DNA from: Chamaea fasciata
Lineage: Eukaryota; Chordata; Aves; Passeriformes; Sylviidae
DNA: 64,000 bases
Direction of reading: 5' to 3'
Assembly (NCBI GenBank): GCA_029207755.1
Contig: JARCOQ010000012.1
Location: forward strand, 22,741,740 to 22,805,739
In this document: piece after piece, positions 13,736 through 25,845 of the stretch
Position numbering within the stretch: the first letter of the stretch is position 1
How the letters are laid out: the number at the start of each line of letters is the position of its first letter
Position numbers and translations under genes: made by a program
The notes under the pieces: model-generated
Databases searched by the model: none
Seen by the model: only the letters and a program-made list of their open reading frames with translations
Told to the model about the DNA's origin: nothing

Positions 13736-15060
13736 CACCCAGGAGAAATGGTGTGTCTGGGGGGGGATGTAGCACATTGGTGCAGCCACATCCCATTCCT
13801 AGGGGAGCACTGGGGCTCACAGTCCCCGGGGGTGAGAGGAGGGAGGATGCAGAGCCACAGCAGGGCTTCCCTGCCCCTCCTTCCCCTAGGAGGCCTGGGC
13901 ACAGCCCCTTTCCAATTCCCTCTCACAGGCTGCGTTTCCCTGCACGTTCAGCAAACACAGCAAAAAGGATGAGTTGACTTAATGAGTTATTTTGATCTCT
14001 TCTGAAGTGATAAAAAGAAAGCTGTAAAAATCAGTGCATACAAGTTCTAACTTGAAGACATCTAATAGTATCTAATATAGTAATTTGATTAATGTTCTGT
14101 GCTCCTTCTGTAGGTTTCTCTAATGCACCCTGCTGAGCTTTTGGAAGTGCTCACAATGTACACAGGAAATTAAGTGACAAAGAATATGCTGTGAACTGTT
14201 CATACCAAGCAAACTAGAATGAAATACAGTATTTTTGGGGAGAATAATAAGCATCCACACGCAATGCTGCATGCTGGCTAACAATTTAGCCAGTGCTTGA
14301 AAAAGGAGATTAACTATATTATGTGCCTCTCTTGTCTATAACTGCCAACTGATTACATAACAAGACAGGTGCCATCTCAGCCAGCCTGAGACCTCTAAAA
14401 TCAATATAACTCTTTAAATGCAACTTAGGAACTCCTAGACTACAAGCTCAAACCGCAGCATTGGTGCTTGCCTATTTAAATGATAATCCAGAGCTAAACT
14501 TTTAAAAGAAGTCTGTCTGTGAAAGTAAAAAGCATGATACAGGTCTCATTATTGGAAAGAAAGGGTCTTTCCTTTCTCCTCAAACTCAAATGGAGAAAAA
14601 TCAATCTTTGGCAGGACTGGTCCTGCAGCACTGAGGGACAGCTGTGAGGATCTAATAGAGACTCTGGGCTGAGGGAAGACAAGAAGATGTACTCCTCCAT
14701 CAAAAGGGAGATAAAATCTTCCCAGCTGCTTGTTTCAATCTGCCATTAACACCATGGTGTTGCCTGGATTTAGTACAAGACAATCAGCAGTAAGCTGGGA
14801 ACAGTCCGAATCTGGTGTTGCCTTGTACATGAAATTTCAGCCAGTTAAAATGTGGGGTTTTCAGAATTTAATTCCTTTTAATGGCCCCAGTGAAAACACA
14901 TGTGAGTGGCTCCATCTGTTTCAGTACAGGACAAGTGATAGGTGCAGCAGTAATATAGGAATATTTCATGGTATCATAGGAGTAATGGAGGTTCCCTTCT
15001 GTCACTCTTGGGTATCCCTGACTCAGATTTCCCTCACTCTGTAATTTTGTGCCTAGTGTG
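13736..15060. other. Unique non-coding DNA; possible conserved block 14210-14490
   Basis: No gene recognised. From about 14210 to 14490 the sequence is repeat-free and AT-rich, with TATTTAAATGATAATCC near 14471 and TGATTACATAAC near 14350, which could be an enhancer-like conserved block. No ORF or RNA structure stands out. Confidence 0.25.
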
Positions 15061-15064
15061 AACA

Positions 15065-15210
15065 TGTGAGAGGCGCTACAGTAGCGGTCCAAGCAACACT
15101 AGTTTATTGGCAATGGAAAAAGATTGGAGCACACACTGGTTCTTCTTTATCCAGATTTGGGCATGGCTGCTAAGGATTTTTAGTGTGCTGATAGCAGGGG
15201 TCTTTAGGGG
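15065..15210 (-). mobile_element. Candidate LTR R-U5 fragment
   Basis: On the minus strand the sequence reads CCAATAAAC (poly-A signal, plus position about 15105), then a GC-richer stretch of about 40 bases, ending ...CGCCTCTCACA. This is the usual order R (AATAAA) then U5 ending in CA for a retroviral LTR. No convincing TATA box or U3 boundary could be placed to the right, and no target-site duplication was found. It may be a truncated solo LTR or coincidence. Confidence 0.3.
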
Positions 15211-15829
15211 TCTCTTGTTTAAACTCACTAATAAAGTATGAAAATCAGAAAATAATTCTGACTTCAACATTTAAACTGAAGATCCACAGACCATGTATTT
15301 CAATCCATCTTTGCTCATCTTTTTCTTGTTACTGTCACAACTCCCACATTTCTTTTCCAAGTACTTTTAGATGACCCACAGCTTCTCCTGTTTCAGCAAG
15401 AAGCCACTTATGCATCTCATGAGCATCACGGATTCTCACTGTGTTTGTTTATCAGTGTGTTTTCAGTGTCTCTTGATCCTTTTGGCTGTCCAAATGTTTG
15501 TTTGGAATTATTCATAGCATTAGGGAATCAATCTGCTTTATTCCAGTTCTAGGACATAAAAGTGCTCTGGTCAAGACCCCTTCAAGACTGGGAACTTCTG
15601 GACTGGGAGCTGCATTCAGACTGGAGTTCACCAAAGCACTAAACTTTCCTTGTTCCATTGGCCCTCCAGTTTAGGGAAATTGTTCAATTGGAATGAGAAT
15701 TGTTATCAAATAAAAGAGACTACCAGTGATGAAACCCAGAAGGGTTTCTTTAAATGCAGTTCTAGCAAACTGATAATTCAAGCTTCTAATTGTTAGCAAA
15801 ACAATAGGAAGTCTATAAGCTGGATATTT
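15211..15829. other. Unique non-coding DNA, no recognised feature
   Basis: Nothing recognised on either strand apart from the possible U3 continuation of the LTR fragment to the left. Confidence 0.45.
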
Positions 15830-15830
15830 G

Positions 15831-15844
15831 CCAGCAGGGGCCAC
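15831..15844 (+). promoter_or_regulatory. Candidate CTCF-binding site
   Basis: CCAGCAGGGGCCAC matches the vertebrate CTCF core CCASYAGRKGGCRS at all but one position. Motif matches alone have a high false-positive rate, and no occupancy data exist here. It points in the same direction as the second candidate at 33092. Confidence 0.35.
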
Positions 15845-17847
15845 TTCTCTAAGCTCTTTGCTTTTCTCCCTTTATCTGCTGCATTGAGATGAGGGAGAGA
15901 GTTATGTCAACACTCGGAGATAATCTTTTTATATGGGTTTACAGAGGAGAATAAGGAAAAGGCTGAGAAAATTGTTCCCTTTCGTAGGTGTTGTAGTAAA
16001 GAAAAGCAAAAATATGGAAAGTTAGCATCTGAGAATAATAAAACAATTAAAGGAAACGGACCAAAAATGAAGGGCACAGAACCTGGAAAGGCATTGCCCA
16101 TACAGGGGCAGTTTATGTTGTGCCACTCCTGTATGAATGCACAGGTCTGTGGAGTGTTTCTCTTCAGGCATCTGTGGGAGAAACATCAGCAACCAATGCC
16201 AAAAGGAGCAGACCTATCAAACATTATTAAACTTGAATTGCAAGGAGCACTAGGGCAGAGTTTAATCACTCCTGTATTTCTAATAAACAGGAGTGCACTA
16301 AATTGCTTTGGAGGTGGATCTGAATTGCACAATGTGTCCCCAGAGAGGGGAAGGGCTGCCCCATGCCCGTGGGGTTGTGTCTGTGGGGTTGTGTCTGTGT
16401 GTGCAGGACAGGCGGGCCAGCAAGGCAGAGCAGCAGTCACTGCCATCCTGCTGCTGCAGGTGCCCCAGGAAGAGAATTTGGCAAAAGAAGAGTTCCCTGT
16501 TGGCTTAGTGAGCCACTGCTGGTGGCAGGGCTGGAGCAAGGTCTGGGACGGTGCCCAGGAGAGCTGGAGGGCACATCTGGGGCTGCTGGGCTGTGACACC
16601 AACACTGACACCTGAGGTCCCAGCCCACGAGGTCTGCCCCCCACAGGTCATTGCCACACTACTCTTTGCAATCACTTGTGGGTTTTTTCCTGATTTCATA
16701 GTAAAAAAGTTATTTTAACTCACTGTTTCCCCAGTTACGACTCACTGTTTTTCTCTCGTGGCTTTCCCTGTTTGCATTTTACAGTTCTTACTCTGATTAT
16801 GATTTGAACCTTGCAGAAGTGCTTTAAGCAATATCTGTTTTACTCAGGCCATGGTATTTTGGAGTGCTGCAGACATTCAGATATCCTCTGCTGACTTTAG
16901 CCAACATCCTGCATGGTTTTCCTTGCCTAAGAACTGAATGGAATCAGTGCTCTCTTTCTTTGCCTTCCCCTTTCTCAAAGCTCTTGCGGATGATGGTTAA
17001 ATTATTGCAAACCTTTCTGTGTGGTAGCCCAAGGCACAGGACAGCAAATGAAAAGGCCAAGAAAGTATCTGTGAATAGACTTTCTTGTTTAAATTTTCAA
17101 CCAAGCACTGCAGTGAATTTTTCAAATTGTTTTTAATATTGTAGAGTTCTGTCATATTTCTGCCATCCTGACATTGTAAACTGATGTATTTTATTGGCCT
17201 GACACAACAGTAAATAATACAATTCAGTTTTATTTAATTATTTCTGGCTTCAGTGGTAGAGAAGCTTTGCCAATTTTAAATTAGGTCTTGGAGTAAATTT
17301 AAAATTAATGAAATTTAAAGCTGTGATTTGTTTAAGGATCCAGAACATTCACTCTTTCATCTATTCATCAAGCTCTTTAATTACCTAGTATGCATGAAAC
17401 CTGTATTATGTCTTATTATTGAGAGATTAATTTTATGAAAACCTCAGAGTGATACATCATTAGAGTGACTCTTGGATAATGTATAGTCTAACCTTTTCTG
17501 CTAATCCCACCACAGAAGAAGAGAGGGAAGCTGACAACTCTTCTGCAGTGTTTTATTCCTCCCGTTCCCCTGCAGTATTATCAGCAGCTTGCAGAGTTTG
17601 TCTCTGCTTCCCTGTTCATTTCCAGCCCTCCCTGGTGTGCAGCTGTCAGTCCCACTCACCCCGGGCTCAGGGATGAGCCAGGGGCGTTGGAGCAGATCCT
17701 GGTGGATGTTGTGCTGCTGCAGAGGATGGGGCAAGGCTGGGGGAGACTGCACCAGGGATGTGGGAGCATGTCCTCCCGGGGCTGAGGCACTGCAGGGGCT
17801 GGAGTTGCCTGTCCCATGGGGAGAGGAGCAATTCCCTGCGCTCAGAA
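15845..17847. other. Unique non-coding DNA, GC-richer patch 16300-16640
   Basis: The 182-codon plus frame at 16067-16615 and the 152-codon minus frame at 16186-16644 lie on the same GC-richer patch and overlap each other. Neither resembles a known family and no splice context supports them. An AT-rich stretch at about 17200-17400 is feature-free. Confidence 0.45.
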
Positions 17848-17849
17848 AT

Positions 17850-18014
17850 CCTGCTGGTAACTCCAGGAGGCAGCAGGCAGCTCTCACTCTGTGAGGCTGG
17901 AAATGCTTCTCTTGGAGTTCAGAAACTCCATTCTGTGCCCTGTCTCTGATGCAGAGAGTTCCTGCTTGGCAGCTGCAGTTGTCCACGTGCAAGTGTGAGA
18001 GAGCCACAGAATCC
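17850..18014. repeat. Old dispersed repeat, copy A
   Basis: It shares an ordered set of blocks with 20226-20400: CTGCTG-TAACT, CAGGCAGCTCTCAC, TTCTCTTGG, TTCAGAAACTCCA and CCACGTGCA, in the same order and orientation with diverged sequence between. This indicates two copies of one ancient repeat, perhaps an LTR, about 2.4 kb apart. I cannot name the family. Confidence 0.55.
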
Positions 18015-18256
18015 AAAAATGGACCAGTGAGTCCAGGGCAGACTGGAAACCCCCCATGCCATGCCTGGGGTCTTGTCTGGTGCCTCAGCCCCAGGAGGAT
18101 CCCTCTCCCCTGGCCCTCCACACCTGGCCAAGGGCCAGCGGGCAGCAGCTGGAGCTGTGGGGAGCCGTGCTGGGGACAGGGACAGGGACAGACACTGATG
18201 TAGGCCTTCATTCACCATGTGGCCCCTCCATGGCCCCAGCTGAGCCCTTGATGGGG

Positions 18257-19042
18257 ATGTGTGGGCACTGCCTGGCTGGGATGTGTGGGCACTGCCTGGC
18301 TGGGATGTGTGGGCACTGCCTGGATGGGATGTGTGGGCAATGCCTGGATGGGATGTGTGGGCATTGCCTGGCTGGGATGTGTGGGCACTGCCTGGATGGG
18401 ATGTGTGGGCACTGCCTGGCTGGGATGTGTGGGCACTGCCTGGATGGGATGTGTGGGCACTGCCTGGATGGGATGTGTGGGCAGTGCCTGGATGGGATGT
18501 GTGGGCAGTGCCTGGATGGGATGTGTGGGCACTGCCTGGCTGGGATGTGTGGGCACTGCCTGGCTGGGATGTGTGGGCACTGCCTGGATGGGATGTGTGG
18601 GCACTGCCTGGCTGGGATGTGTGGGCACTGCCTGGATGGGATGAGTGGGCACTGCCTGGATGGGATGTGTGGGCAGTGCCTGGATGGGATGTGTGGGCAC
18701 TGCCTGGATGGGCTGTGTGGGCAGTGCCTGGATGGGATGTGTGGGCACTGCCTGGATGGGATGTGTGGGCACTGCCTGGCTGGGATGTGTGGGCACTGCC
18801 TGGATGGGATGTGTGGGCACTGCCTGGCTGGGATGTGTGGGCACTGCCTGGCTGGGATGTGTGGGCACTGCCTGGATGGGATGTGTGGGCAGTGCCTGGA
18901 TGGGATGTGTGGGCAGTGCCTGGCTGGGATGTGTGGGCACTGCCTGGCTGGGATGTGTGGGCAGTGCCTGGATGGGATGTGTGGGCACTGCCTGGATGGG
19001 ATGTGTGGGCAGTGCCTGGATGGGATGTGTGGGCACTGCCCA
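18257..19042. repeat. 24-bp minisatellite, 33 units
   Basis: Units begin ATGTGTGGGCA; the first is at 18257 and the last at 19025, a distance of 768 bases or exactly 32 periods. There is therefore no net length change across 33 units. Variation is mostly at two sites: C or G in GGCACTG/GGCAGTG, and C or A in CTGGCTGG/CTGGATGG. Rare variants include ATGAGTG (near 18641) and CTGTGTG (near 18712). Because 24 is a multiple of 3 and the unit lacks stops, all three plus frames and at least one minus frame stay open, giving frames up to 341 codons. These repetitive products (plus MCGHCLDG-type, minus PTHPIQAV-type) are not supported as genes. Confidence 0.97.
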
Positions 19043-19048
19043 GCCTGA

Positions 19049-20215
19049 CTGGGGCTCCTCAGCAGCTCCAGAGAGTCAGGGCTGTGGGCAAAAGGGCAAG
19101 GGAGAATGTTGTGCTGTTGGAAGACATGATCATCAAATTGTGTCCAATAATTTGTATTCCTCAGGTATGTTTTACCTTCTCATGCTGTGACCTCTTTTCA
19201 TTTCTGCCAAAAAGAAATTATTTTTCCATTTTTTTTCCTCAGTGCTTCCATGCCAGGCTAATTCTCTGTTCTCTTGAAAGCTAATATATCCACTTTTCGT
19301 ATTAATATTTGTGAGAGTAATATTAGGAATGTTTTATTTCATTATCTCACAGCTGAGGACTGTAGTCACACTGGGTTATAAAGCAGCTAATTACAGTGTT
19401 TGTGACTTTACAGTGTGCCATGCCTGCAGTGCAGTTTGTCAGAGTTTCTGAGAATTTCTAACAAGAAAATAGTTTGCAGGGTACTTTGTGAGTCTAGTCT
19501 GAGAAATGTTGCACATGCAGCATCTTTGCAATGCTCTACATCTCATAAGCAAAACTCTTTCACCTCTAAGGGTATTTGCATTTCATGGAAAACTTGATAA
19601 ATTCAGATTATTTGACATATGTACTTTTCCCTGTCTGTGCTTGTTAAATCAAAAATATTTAGGATACTGCAGAGTAACAGAATATTTGAGTCCAGTGATC
19701 GTTTCTACTCCTTCTCTGGGTTTGCAGTCATCACTACCTCATAGTATTTGTGGAGTTGTGAAGTTATAATTAAAGCTTCAGATGAGGCACAATGAAGAAA
19801 AGGGACACCTCTTTCCCCTGTTCAGCCTTCACTAAAGTAATTGTCATTAATGAGAAAGGAAAAAGGAGGGAAATGCTGAATTCATAAGCACATGTGCAGC
19901 TTTTTAACAGAAATGTTTTCCAAAACCTGGTCTCCACTCAGGGAGAACTTGTAACAGCAGCTTTGGTTTGGGATTTGCAGAAAGCTCCCACTGGGCATCA
20001 TGGCATTGCATGGAGCAGGCTTTCCATTCCAGCCAAAAATCTGCATTTTAGAGAGCACAGGTGGCAGCGGATTCAGTTACAATGGATCAACCAACTTGCA
20101 GAGGTCTAGAGCCCACTTATATGGGAGTACTTGGAGAGTTTTAGCATTTTGAGAAAACTCTCTCTGGCCACTTAAGCAGGATACACACTGAAAGCAGCTC
20201 AGAGTATTTCACAGG
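19049..20215. other. Unique non-coding DNA, no recognised feature
   Basis: AT-rich sequence with short open frames (87 codons or fewer) and no recognised family. Confidence 0.5.
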
Positions 20216-20225
20216 ACTCAAGAAG

Positions 20226-20400
20226 TCCTGCTGCTAACTTCAGCAGCCACCAGGCAGCTCTCACAGGCATCAGCTTGGAAATTGTTCTCTTGGCATTCAG
20301 AAACTCCACTCTGTGTCCCACTCTGGGAAAGGAATTCCCGATCCTCTCCTGTCCTGGAGGTTATGGATGCCGAGCACTCCACGTGCACGAGACCAAACTC
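20226..20400. repeat. Old dispersed repeat, copy B
   Basis: This is the partner of the copy at 17850-18014, with the same ordered blocks and orientation. The copies are clearly diverged, so the duplication is old. Family unknown. Confidence 0.55.
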
Positions 20401-20604
20401 CACTTCTGCCCAGCACAGAAATTCCCAACGTGTGCTGTGTCACAGTGTTCGCCTGCCGGAGTTCTGTTTTAGTGGTGGAAATGGATTCACATCCCCTGTG
20501 TTTCTCACCTGAGTGAGGTCCCTGCAGTTCTGGAACCTGGAGGATCCTTCAGAAGAATTTCCAGCAGTCACTCCCCTCCTGCAGCTTTCCATCCCAAAGG
20601 GCAG

Positions 20605-20705
20605 GGCAGGGGGCACAGGAGGGAAGTGATTTCCCTGTGGTCATGCAGCAGCTCTGGTTAGAATTAAATCCACACTTTTCCAGTCCCCATCTCTTACCTT
20701 GCTCA
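20605..20705 (+). mobile_element. MIR-like ancient SINE fragment
   Basis: The succession GGGAAGTGATTTCCC, GTGGTCATGCAGCAGCTC, GAATTAAATCCACAC, CCAGTCCCCATCTCTTACC parallels the 3' half of the MIR/CORE-SINE consensus: AAGTAACTTGCCCAAGGTCA, CACAGC, GGATT-AACCC, and TGACTCC-GCTCTTAACC. This kind of match is typical of old amniote SINE relics. It was made by eye against a remembered consensus, so confidence is moderate. Confidence 0.45.
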
Positions 20706-20850
20706 CTCCAGACCTTCCCTGAGGTTCATGGACTGAGCTTGTGTGTAACAACTGCCTGTTCTTTACCATTAATGGAAGTGCTCTTTAGGGGATCAGGAAA
20801 CAAACGCTTCTAGTGAAGAGTTAATGAATGGCAATATATGTTTCTTGCAC

Positions 20851-20879
20851 AGATACATACATACACACACACACACACG
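20851..20879. repeat. (ATAC)n-(AC)n microsatellite
   Basis: GATACATACATAC passes into an uninterrupted AC run ending ACACGT. It is short and likely polymorphic. Confidence 0.9.
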
Positions 20880-23800
20880 TATAGATATCTCACATCCTTT
20901 TAAATAATACATTTTTTATTTTTCACTCAAGAAACAAAGTCTTTAAGCATTAATAGGAAAAACACAATGGGTTTTTTTTTTCTCCCCAGTTATTACAGGA
21001 GATGGGTGAGCCTGGAGTCATTCTGTTTTATTGAATCTTCCCAGTACTTGTCAGCAGTGGAAATGCCTGATTTAATCATTCAGAACTGGCACCTGCAGTA
21101 ATATTTGCATTGTGCATGTTTGAAAAATACCAGAGCCAGAAATAACTTTAAAAATCTGTACTTTGTGCTGGTTATAACCTGTGAGTTAGGAGATGTGTCC
21201 AGCCACCTCGACATCGTGGGAAGGGTAGGATTTTTGAATACAGGGTTTGTATTCTAGCACATTCCATTTTATTAAACAAAACCATACTTTCTGTCTACCC
21301 AGAAATGCCTCCCAGGAGATGCTCTAGAGAAAATCTGTAATTCAAAGTGACTGTTTTATGTTATTATCTTTCAGCACTTTTTCTCCTTATAAATTATCAG
21401 CAACAAATGTGTACTTTTTATTTTTCTCTGAATCATGTGAACTAACAAATCTTAATCAGCATCTGCAAATTAAAGGCAGAAGAAGTCAATTACAAGTGCT
21501 TGGTTTACCTAAATTGAATTGCACTAGGTCTTTTGATTGAACTTATAAAGTTGTGTGGTTGGTGTTCCTGGACCATTAAACTTCCATCATTAATATCTGG
21601 TGTTTCTGAATTATGATTTTTTTTTTTTTTGCAAATCCTCAAGTATTTAATCAAAATTTGCAGTTTCTGTAGACATTTCGTTGGCAGATTTGTGTCTTAG
21701 AGCATTCATGAGATGTAAATGCAAGAGAGGTGAGCACAGACTGCCTAAACGCAATTCAAGCTTCAAAGAAATAGCACCAGACTCTTTTCCTCCTTTTTCC
21801 TCCATAATTTGCTGTTTGGACTGAGAGCAGTGAAAGGCAGGAGCCTCAGCTGAGGTGTGCTGCTCACATCTGCTAAACCTGGGTCATCCTCTGCCTGTCC
21901 CTGCCCTGAGCTGATTGATGTCAGAATACTGGTGTGACAGGCTGGTGGCTTGGCTCTGTACCTGCAGTGTTTGCAGAGCTCACAGGTTACAAATTCAGAC
22001 TCTGTTTACTGATTTGCAGGGAACCATCCCAGTGTTTGGTTTCCTCAGTGCCTGAAGCCCACAGCACAGCCCATGCTGGACACCAGCAGTGTGGGCTGTT
22101 CTGGGAGCTTTCCCTCCCCTCCTCTGGCTCCACACCTGCCTTTGTCTGTGCTGCCTGTGTGTGTACCTTCCTTTTAATCGAGGCAGGTTTGGAAGTTACC
22201 TTTATGCAGATGAACAAAATGAGAAAGGAAAGGGTTGCACTACGGGGAAGGGTTTGCTGCAGTCAGTAAGACAGGTTTGTTCAGCTCCTAAAATGCACTG
22301 AAGTGTGAGGGAGAATGGTATAAAACAATTTAACATCAGAAGATTTTCAGAGATCAGCTGAAGCACTCTGAAGGTACAATTGCAAAGGGAGATGGTGCGC
22401 TGCTAAATATACAAATTGCAACATTCTATTTTTGTTATAATTAACTGTAACCAGTTCTTATTTAAATCAGCCTGCCAGTCATAATTAGCCCGTGCTTTAA
22501 ATGCTTTGCTCGATGTTGTAGAGCAGAAACAGTCTTTAGATTGAAAAAATGAAAGTTCTCTAGGAAAGTAGACCATACTCACTGCAATCCTCACCTGTGT
22601 GCCCTGGGAAGGATTCCCAGTTCCAGACAGGTGCTTTGTACCCCGGGGGTGTGTTACAGGTTGGATTTGTGCCAGGGGAGCACCAAGACTCTGCTCTCTG
22701 CAGACACAGTGGTGTCTGTTTTACACCTCCAGTTCTCCTGTGAGAGGAGCCAGGGCACCTTCTTGCACCAGGCAAAGAGCAGTTCCCTGGACTCACAATT
22801 GTTATTTCTCAGTGTAAAATTATGCACGAGCTTTCTGGTTGCCTCACTTTGTAACCCTTGCTGGGTACAGTTATTTTAGAGGCACAGCATCTAATTTGGC
22901 TCTGTTCTTTTTATTCTTAGAACTCTGATATTTGTGGAAGGTGCAAGGGATGCTGCAGATCTGTGTTAGTGCTGTGCAGGAAGGAAGTTTGATGATGAGC
23001 TATATTATGTATGGCTCACTAGATAGTAGTAAACATTCCTCTTTGTTGCTGTGCTTGGGGATTATCAAAGGGTGTTGTGTTCCTAGTTAGAATTTTTCCG
23101 GATTAATGAAACAGATCACAGATCCCTGCATAGCAACGTGCCTGAAGTCTGTGAAATGTTTTCTGAATAAGGATTGGATCAAGCCCATTGAGAATATAAA
23201 GTGCTGGAAGAACACAGTGTTATTTTACAGACCCTGCGTTCGGTTCTTTTCTTGCAGTGGCCTCACAGCCTCTCTAATTAGAAACTTAAGGTTCCTTTAA
23301 TCTGCTGGGTCTTTCCTTCTCTCTAACAACACACCAGCAACATCCAAATCCTCACTGTTACTCAGGCACTACTGGCTGTGCTTGACAGGGACAGCTTTGT
23401 TTGAATATGGACTGGTTCAAATGAAATTAGGAATACTTAAACTTTCAGGGCTTCCTGTAGAGATTTATGGTCTGTGCATGTCTGTCATAGTTGAGACAGC
23501 CACTGCACTCAGAGTGCTTCAATGAAAACTTCAGAGGGCTTCAAGTATTAGCACCACGTTATCTAGAAGTCTTTCATACCTTTTCTATGGGCAGCTCCCC
23601 ACAGCTCTGGCTCTTCTCTCCTCTTCTTCCTGCTGCAGTTCCAGCTCATTGCTTCCCATCCCTAGCATGGCCACCTAACCTTGTCTGTCCCTTGTACAGC
23701 GGCTTACCTTACCTGTCCCTTCCACCTCACAGCACAACCAACAAACTCCAACTCTCTACCAACTAACTCACTCTTTTATTACACCCAGCTGTTCCTACTA

Positions 23801-25140
23801 GCTGTTCCACCCAAGGCTGTTCCTACTCTTTGGTAATTAACACAGCTGCAACATACCAGAGGGGATTCCCTTTAGCACTGTCTCTATGTCTTCCCACACA
23901 TGTCCATGCTGGGATTGCACATCAGTCTTTGGGGGCTCAAGAGCAGGATGCTAGGTGGAGGCTGCCTCATGTTGAGCTAAGGACTGCCACCCATCCATGC
24001 AATGTAGGGAATATTTCAGAGAGTTTCAAATGTCTACCAAAACCCCAGGAGGTTCTGTAGCTTAATAGATAATTTTAGTTTTGCTCACAACTTCCATAAG
24101 AATGTGCATCTCATGGCCAAGTATGAACAGCCACAGGATGAGTCTCCATCATGAGTCAGATCCCTTTCACAGCTTCAGAATTTAGAGACAAAAATACCTG
24201 CCAAAGCCTGGGAGTCTCTGTTCTTGTCTCTCCCCAATGAAGGGGATAGAAGATGGGCCAGGAGCCTGCTTGTGGAAATCTCTAACTTTGCTGCCTCTGG
24301 CAAGTATTATGAAATAAAATTATTTTAATGCCTGACAAATGATCCTTACATGAAGTTTTTTGCAGTCCCGTTTCTTTGGCTGGAAGCTTTACTTGTCCTC
24401 TGGTTTTAGGGCACAATAAATCTGAAATCAGATCTCTGAGATGAGCCTGCACAAAAAACTGTTATAAATGCATTGATTTGGCCTTTTATTCTTAGAAATT
24501 GTTAATATCTGATTCTGGTTTAACTCAGAATGTCTTGAATTGTTACTGTTCCCAATAGCTGAGAAATCCCAGATCCCCTTGGATACGACCCTTTAGATTT
24601 TGCATTTCTCAAATATAAGGGTTGTTGCTTCTTATACTTGGTCCTGAGAAGGTCCAAGTCTCTTAAAAATGTTCTCTTGTTTATAACACATGAGTAACAA
24701 ATGTGGAGTTTTATGGGGAGGGGGAGGTGCCTTGGAATCCTTTTGTGGGGGGAAGGCTCTAAGGAATACAAGTGCCACTTCTGTTCCATTGCTAAAATGC
24801 TGACTGAGTTGAAGTGCCTTAATCATGGAGATTTTGGACTGAGTCAGACTGTGAAGAGATCCTCCTGCAGGCCCAACACAAACATGAATTTACCTTTTAC
24901 CCTCCATTGTCTGTGCTGCCTGGTGAAGCTGCTTTGCTGTTGAGATGAGGAGGTTTGAAGTGTGTGATTCACCAGAGTGTTGCAATTGATGAGATGCTGA
25001 AGCTGTGCACAGGTCACAAAATAATTATATTTTGACTCACTGGATGGAAATCCAGATGGTTATTCAAGAGCCTCACATTTTTGCATCAGGGTAAAGGTGA
25101 AACAACTTCATTAAAATTATTCTCCCTGTTGCATCTTCTG
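20880..25140. other. Unique non-coding DNA; possible LTR relic 23600-23850
   Basis: No gene recognised. Around 22410-22550 a repeat-free AT-rich block (TTATAATTAACTG, CATAATTAGCCCGTG) could be a conserved element. Around 23600-23850 the sequence is C-rich, with TTTTATTACA near 23776 (a minus-strand AATAAA) and locally repeated AGCTGTTCC. This might be an LTR relic on the minus strand, but its ends could not be placed. Confidence 0.3.
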
Positions 25141-25147
25141 TTACCTT

Positions 25148-25181
25148 TTTTTTTTTTTTTAAAATTTTTTTTTTTAAATTT
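25148..25181. repeat. Interrupted poly-T/A-rich tract
   Basis: Two T-runs separated by AAAA, followed by AAA. A low-complexity tract with no retroposon body recognised. Confidence 0.85.
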
Positions 25182-25795
25182 CTGGGCTACATAACCATAT
25201 CCAGGGTATTATCCTTCTTCAGGGATGAAGGCTAATGGGATATTAAAGAAGCCCAGGTTCTCCAAACATCTTAGTTTCGCTGGTAAAGGTTGGCTGTATT
25301 TATGTGCTGTTACAGCAAGAAATATGAGCTGCTGTAGGGAATGTGTTTGTCTCCGTGGCCCTAACAAGTGCATTCCTTTAAATTTTATAAGAATTTTGTT
25401 CCTGTTTCAATACAGGCAGAATCCAAAATTGAAAACCTGGAGGTCACATTTGAATAATTGTCCAGCTTGCCCTGTAGCTAAAGCTGAATTGTGATTGTGC
25501 TACCATTGTAGTCTTGGAGCATAAAACCCCCTCGAAGTAATAACCAATGGAACACTCCTTATTCCATCTTAAAACCAGGCTTGTTTTACTAATTTAATCT
25601 CTTATTTTAAACAAGCTTTTCAATTTATTCCTGAGTGTAGCAGAAAGAAACAGTGAGATTTGTATCTGTGACAGTCCAGGCCAGTTACCAAGGGCTCCAC
25701 AGCATAGAATATCTCCAGAGCTTTTCAGGGAACAAGTCAGAACTGTGTTAATGGCAGAACTGACTTCACACTCAAACCAAAAATATACAGATGAT
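25182..25795. other. Unique non-coding DNA, no recognised feature
   Basis: Nothing recognised. The 89-codon plus frame at 25225-25494 has no family resemblance. Confidence 0.5.
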
Positions 25796-25845
25796 AGGGG
25801 ATTTAGTATTCTACTTTATTAGGGGATTTAGTATTCTACTTTATT
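25796..25845. repeat. Exact 25-bp tandem duplication
   Basis: A 25-base unit beginning AGGGGATTTAGTATTC is present twice, head to tail, with no mismatch (25796-25820 and 25821-25845). Identity implies a recent duplication, or an assembly or read artefact. Confidence 0.95.

Noticed and set aside
13281..13977. Overlapping repetitive frames of 116-179 codons on both strands
   Set aside because: They are created by the 38-bp minisatellite and have no unique domain.
16067..16644. 182-codon plus and 152-codon minus frames
   Set aside because: They overlap each other in a GC-richer patch, and neither resembles a known protein nor has splice-site support.
17501..18211. 236-codon minus frame
   Set aside because: It lies over the dispersed-repeat copy A and a GC-rich patch, with no domain recognised. 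Long chance frames are common in GC-rich antisense DNA.
18212..19036. 274-codon minus frame of proline/threonine/histidine repeats
   Set aside because: It is the antisense reading of the same 24-bp array.
18056..19284. Long plus-strand frames (330 and 341 codons) of eight-residue repeats, one containing CGHC in every unit as in disulfide isomerases
   Set aside because: The openness follows from a stop-free 24-bp tandem repeat read in any frame. CGHC arises from GTGTGGGCACTG-type DNA and there is no thioredoxin fold context, splice signal or flanking coding sequence.
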